DNA of 64,000 bases, taken from contig CBIHLM010000014.1 in the NCBI GenBank assembly GCA_966210515.1, forward strand, positions 1 to 64,000, in the 5' to 3' direction. Made by a program: the position numbers and the translations under genes. The stretch comes from Paradesertivirga sp966210515. Lineage in GTDB: Bacteria; Bacteroidota; Bacteroidia; Sphingobacteriales; Sphingobacteriaceae. Shown here in pieces: positions 62,601-64,000 of the stretch. Position 1 is the stretch's first letter; every line of letters begins with the position of its first letter. A model generated the notes under the pieces. The model did not search any database. It saw only the letters and a program-made list of their open reading frames with translations, and was not told the DNA's origin.

Positions 62601-63393
62601 GGGCAAGCATTAAAGGCGATTCTTGTTTTAGGGCATCGGCGATAAGCAGCTTTGAGCCTAAAGGAAATAACCCAGATAATTGTTTTTGACTTTCCAGAAC
62701 GCCTTTTTCTTTAGAGCTGTCCGGCAGATGCTGAATTTCGTACCGTTCTGCTTCTGTTAACACGCGGCCAGCGCCATAATTCAGCACAAAGCTATTTTTT
62801 GTTATCTGAAAAGTGTTGCTCGCACAATATTCCGGTTTTAAATAAAATACCGATTCTGGATCGGCTCCGATATCACCATCCCGCGAAAACTTTTTACCCG
62901 TTGCACCGCCGAATGTCCAGAATAGTTCAACACCTTTCGCAACTCCAACCATTGAAGCTTTGATAATCACACCTTCCGCATCGGCCTGGGCGAGCACAGA
63001 AAGATTAAGAGTACCTGAACCTAAAATTGGATCCTTAATTTTATAAAGCATCGAACCCGGACGGTAACGGGTTTCTATTTGCTTGGCGTCAATGATCCAT
63101 TTACTGGAATTGCCTGAGATGATACCAAACTTCAGGTTTCCGCCCATTCCCGGGAGGTAAAGTGCAAACTCAGGAAGATCGCCGGTTTCGACTCTGAATG
63201 CAGTGTTTGTTCCGTAAAGAGCACGATTGAAACGTTTGGTACCGTTAACCAAAACAAAGTCAGAGCCATCGGGCCGGTAATGGATGCTACGTTCTTTGCC
63301 GTGCCACAATCCAGAGCTCGTTGTCGACTGACCAAAGGCTATCTGACTAATCAGCCATAAAGAAGAAAAAAAAAGTGCCTTATAAAAATTCAT
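59695..63393 (-). CDS. DUF4450-domain secreted protein with (alpha/alpha)6 core
   Basis: This 1232-residue protein has a signal peptide (cleavage near AFGQ, residue 22). The DUF4450 start reads LWHGKERSIHYRPDGSDFVLVNGTKRFNRALYG. A beta-sandwich and then a long helical barrel (about 340-770: GDLSFAKEMWPAIKRHLAWEKRNFDMDGDGLYDAYCAIWASDALQYSGGGVTHTSAYNYRANKL region) follow, with further beta domains at the C terminus. The barrel resembles amylo-glucosidase/GH78-like folds, and acidic residues in DMDGDGLYD are candidates. DUF4450 proteins are frequent in Bacteroidetes pectin loci but the activity is not established in my knowledge. The ATG at 63393 is chosen over a TTG at 63405. Confidence 0.82.
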   Translation of the reverse strand: MNFYKALFFSSLWLISQIAFGQSTTSSGLWHGKERSIHYRPDGSDFVLVNGTKRFNRALYGTNTAFRVETGDLPEFALYLPGMGGNLKFGIISGNSSKWIIDAKQIETRYRPGSMLYKIKDPILGSGTLNLSVLAQADAEGVIIKASMVGVAKGVELFWTFGGATGKKFSRDGDIGADPESVFYLKPEYCASNTFQITKNSFVLNYGAGRVLTEAERYEIQHLPDSSKEKGVLESQKQLSGLFPLGSKLLIADALKQESPLMLAQSKGSSQPVIAGRINASAAKDFYFQIQGPKEKPQLTYSLLPSTFAKAEAARSALASRIKVNTPDPFINTLGGALGIAADGIWEDPTFLHGAVAWRMRLNAWRGASTADALGWHDRAKMHLSSYENSQVLSPESGPVTPDTSRNFARQAEVMGTAVFSSGYISRHPNNNKVAHHYDMNLVFFDQMLSHFNWTGDLSFAKEMWPAIKRHLAWEKRNFDMDGDGLYDAYCAIWASDALQYSGGGVTHTSAYNYRANKLAAKLAKMLGDNPAPYQQEAEKILKAINANLWLPEKGWFAEYKDLLGLKLVHPYAGIWSIYHAIDSDVPDLFQAYQALRFIDTEIAHIPVKAKGLPDNNYRIIPTTNWQPYTWSINNVASGEVFHTALAYWQAGRKEQAYKLWESMVIESMYLSSSPGGFEQLSFYDAIRGELYRDFADPIGMASRSLVEGLFGVLPNALNDTLTVKPGFPAEWNHASLTVPDIAFSFKRTGDSDRYSISPAFPKSMNLRLVLNARSERIKSVLVNGKKVSWKILDASVNNPSFEIPAGKSARYEIVVEWAGDSLYKPKDQTIAPGIPVKLSFASAKAVQVFDPQNVLDGESLISSVIEGTVNPGSGNKTVFAKLQQGDFTWWAPVHLEVVEPVQIIAEQEQSGNGLSVALKNTVGAVNGKLLVNKGRYSFERQLNLPAGSSVDVQIPVSALASGTNLVRFESGDGRFVEQKIINWTVKPDANSEWQKVDLNPIFNDAVTNIFKNKYLSPRPTSPTLQLPLQGIGNWCYPLTTANIDDSGLRKAASSKNEIRIPNGVPFSTPSEVNRKNIVFTSQWDNYPDSVRIPLNGKSSHAYLMMAGSTNPMQSRLDNGEVLIYYTDGTSERLALRNPETWWPIEQDYYVDDYAFNIGYPRPYRVNLKTAEVSRNFRDFYTIKGFSSYGIDGGAATILDLPLNPDKELKELRLKTLANDVVIGLMSLTLKR

Positions 63394-63452
63394 TCGATTA
63401 ATCAATATGTCGCTTATACTGTACCGACTTTTACTCTTAATATTTTTTATAC

Positions 63453-63573
63453 GAGTCGGAGACTCTTCTTTATTTAGTAATCCGTCTACGGACAGGCCCG
63501 ATCGGCGATCTAAAGCGCCATATCAGGACCAGATTATCTTGCTCCGCATTAAGATTCCTGCCTGCGCAGGAAT
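63453..63573. repeat. Intergenic repeat patchwork with REP-like hairpin
   Basis: GAGTC-GGA-GACTC (63453-63465) is a small dyad. ATTCCTGC-CTGC-GCAGGAAT (63554-63573) is a perfect 8-bp stem with 4-nt loop, like the REP/dRS-type palindromes scattered in many genomes. No open frame of note is present in 63406-63587. Confidence 0.55.
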
Positions 63574-63587
63574 GACGGTCCGAGATA

Positions 63588-64000
63588 TTATTTATTTTTC
63601 AATGTATCCGGCACTTGAATTAATTCCCCATTAATCCTTACGTTCTCGAATTGAAGATTTTCAATATAGTCAACCTTCATCGGCACTTTAACACCTTTAA
63701 TATTTACATTTATCATTCGAACGTTTTGAACCGGTGATGATTTATAAGCGGCTGAAAGCAATCCATACTCACCGCCACGTTCAACTTCAAGGTTTTCAAC
63801 CCAAATATTTCTTATTGTGGGGATGTGATTTCCGGGCTTTTCATAAAACATATTAAACTTCACGGCTGCCTCTTTGTAGGTTCCCACCTTGGTATCCTTC
63901 ATGAAAACATTTTCAATAATTCCACCACGGGAAGAACTGGTTTTTAGACGTAACACCCTATCCAGTTCTGGACTGTCCATTGTATTGTTAATCGCATAGA
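63588..64000 (-). CDS. GH28 polygalacturonase-like hydrolase, C-terminal part
   Basis: The frame continues to the right edge of the window, so only the last 136 or so residues are seen. An internal Met at 63980 is not the start, because the codons before it (YAINNT) remain in frame and fit the family. The segment DRVLRLKTSSSRGGIIENVFMKD is the GH28 substrate-binding RIK/RLKT region, followed by beta-helix rungs (IRNIWVENLEVERGGEYGLL, VRMINVNIKGVKVP, LQFENVRING). GH28 cleaves galacturonate linkages in pectin; the catalytic Asp residues lie outside the window. It is the first seen gene of the rhamnogalacturonan locus. Confidence 0.85.
   Translation of the reverse strand, partial: YAINNTMDSPELDRVLRLKTSSSRGGIIENVFMKDTKVGTYKEAAVKFNMFYEKPGNHIPTIRNIWVENLEVERGGEYGLLSAAYKSSPVQNVRMINVNIKGVKVPMKVDYIENLQFENVRINGELIQVPDTLKNK

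Noticed and set aside
63588..63980. Complete small protein starting at the Met at 63980
   Set aside because: The frame stays open to the window edge and the residues before that Met fit GH28, so this is the C-terminal part of a larger enzyme.

Overview
The window looks like a chromosomal piece of a Bacteroidetes bacterium, most likely a Sphingobacteriaceae member such as Pedobacter (inference). The reasons are: low-to-moderate GC; almost no Shine-Dalgarno sequences; several TAnnTTTG-type -7 promoter boxes; a fused CrtYcd-type lycopene cyclase; FKBP lipoproteins; the DUF177-rpmF-plsX-fabH-accB-accC order; and a large secreted pectin-degradation locus. No phage, plasmid, CRISPR or intact insertion sequence was seen.

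Layout. 1-7.5 kb: a tRNA-Asn, a PfkB sugar kinase, a small carotenoid locus (cytochrome b5-like protein, lycopene cyclase, an unknown exported protein, divergent phytoene desaturase, SRPBCC protein), an ECF sigma factor, MurB and an SGNH hydrolase. 7.6-16 kb: dihydrolipoyl dehydrogenase and 2-oxoglutarate dehydrogenase E2/E1 on the minus strand, with an M1 peptidase and a head-GIN protein between them on the plus strand. 16-20.7 kb: a light/DNA-repair patch (cryptochrome DASH, CPD photolyase) with CBS, [2Fe-2S] and SDR proteins. 20.7-34.7 kb: housekeeping genes. These are FKBP lipoproteins, a small outer-membrane protein, M28 peptidase, RpiB, TatC, the fatty-acid/ribosome operon (DUF177, L32, PlsX, FabH, AccB, AccC), PdxA, RsmA, a D-2-hydroxyacid dehydrogenase and two hypothetical proteins. 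35.1-36.2 kb is a gene-poor stretch with a strong perfect hairpin. 36.2-40.2 kb: a fused trehalose-phosphate synthase/phosphatase facing a GH15 enzyme.

40.2-64 kb, almost all minus strand, is a rhamnogalacturonan-I utilisation locus. It holds a GntR regulator with a LacI-like sensor, an FG-GAP propeller protein, GH106, rhamnose mutarotase, GH2, GH31, GH105, two CE12 acetylesterases, PL11 lyase, an unclassified (alpha/alpha)6 enzyme, a 1232-residue DUF4450 protein and the C-terminal end of a GH28 polygalacturonase. PL11 and GH28 would cut the backbone, CE12 would deacetylate it, GH105 and GH106 would release unsaturated galacturonate and rhamnose, GH2/GH31 would trim side chains, and RhaM would feed rhamnose to catabolism. 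No SusC/SusD pair is in the window; it probably lies beyond the right edge if it exists.

The most unusual material is (i) the two large (alpha/alpha)6-type proteins and the propeller protein in the pectin locus, none of which I can assign to a characterised activity; (ii) a carotenoid locus without visible phytoene synthase or hydroxylase but with a translationally coupled cytochrome b5-like protein; and (iii) several families of intergenic repeats (heptamer arrays, dyads, double hairpins).
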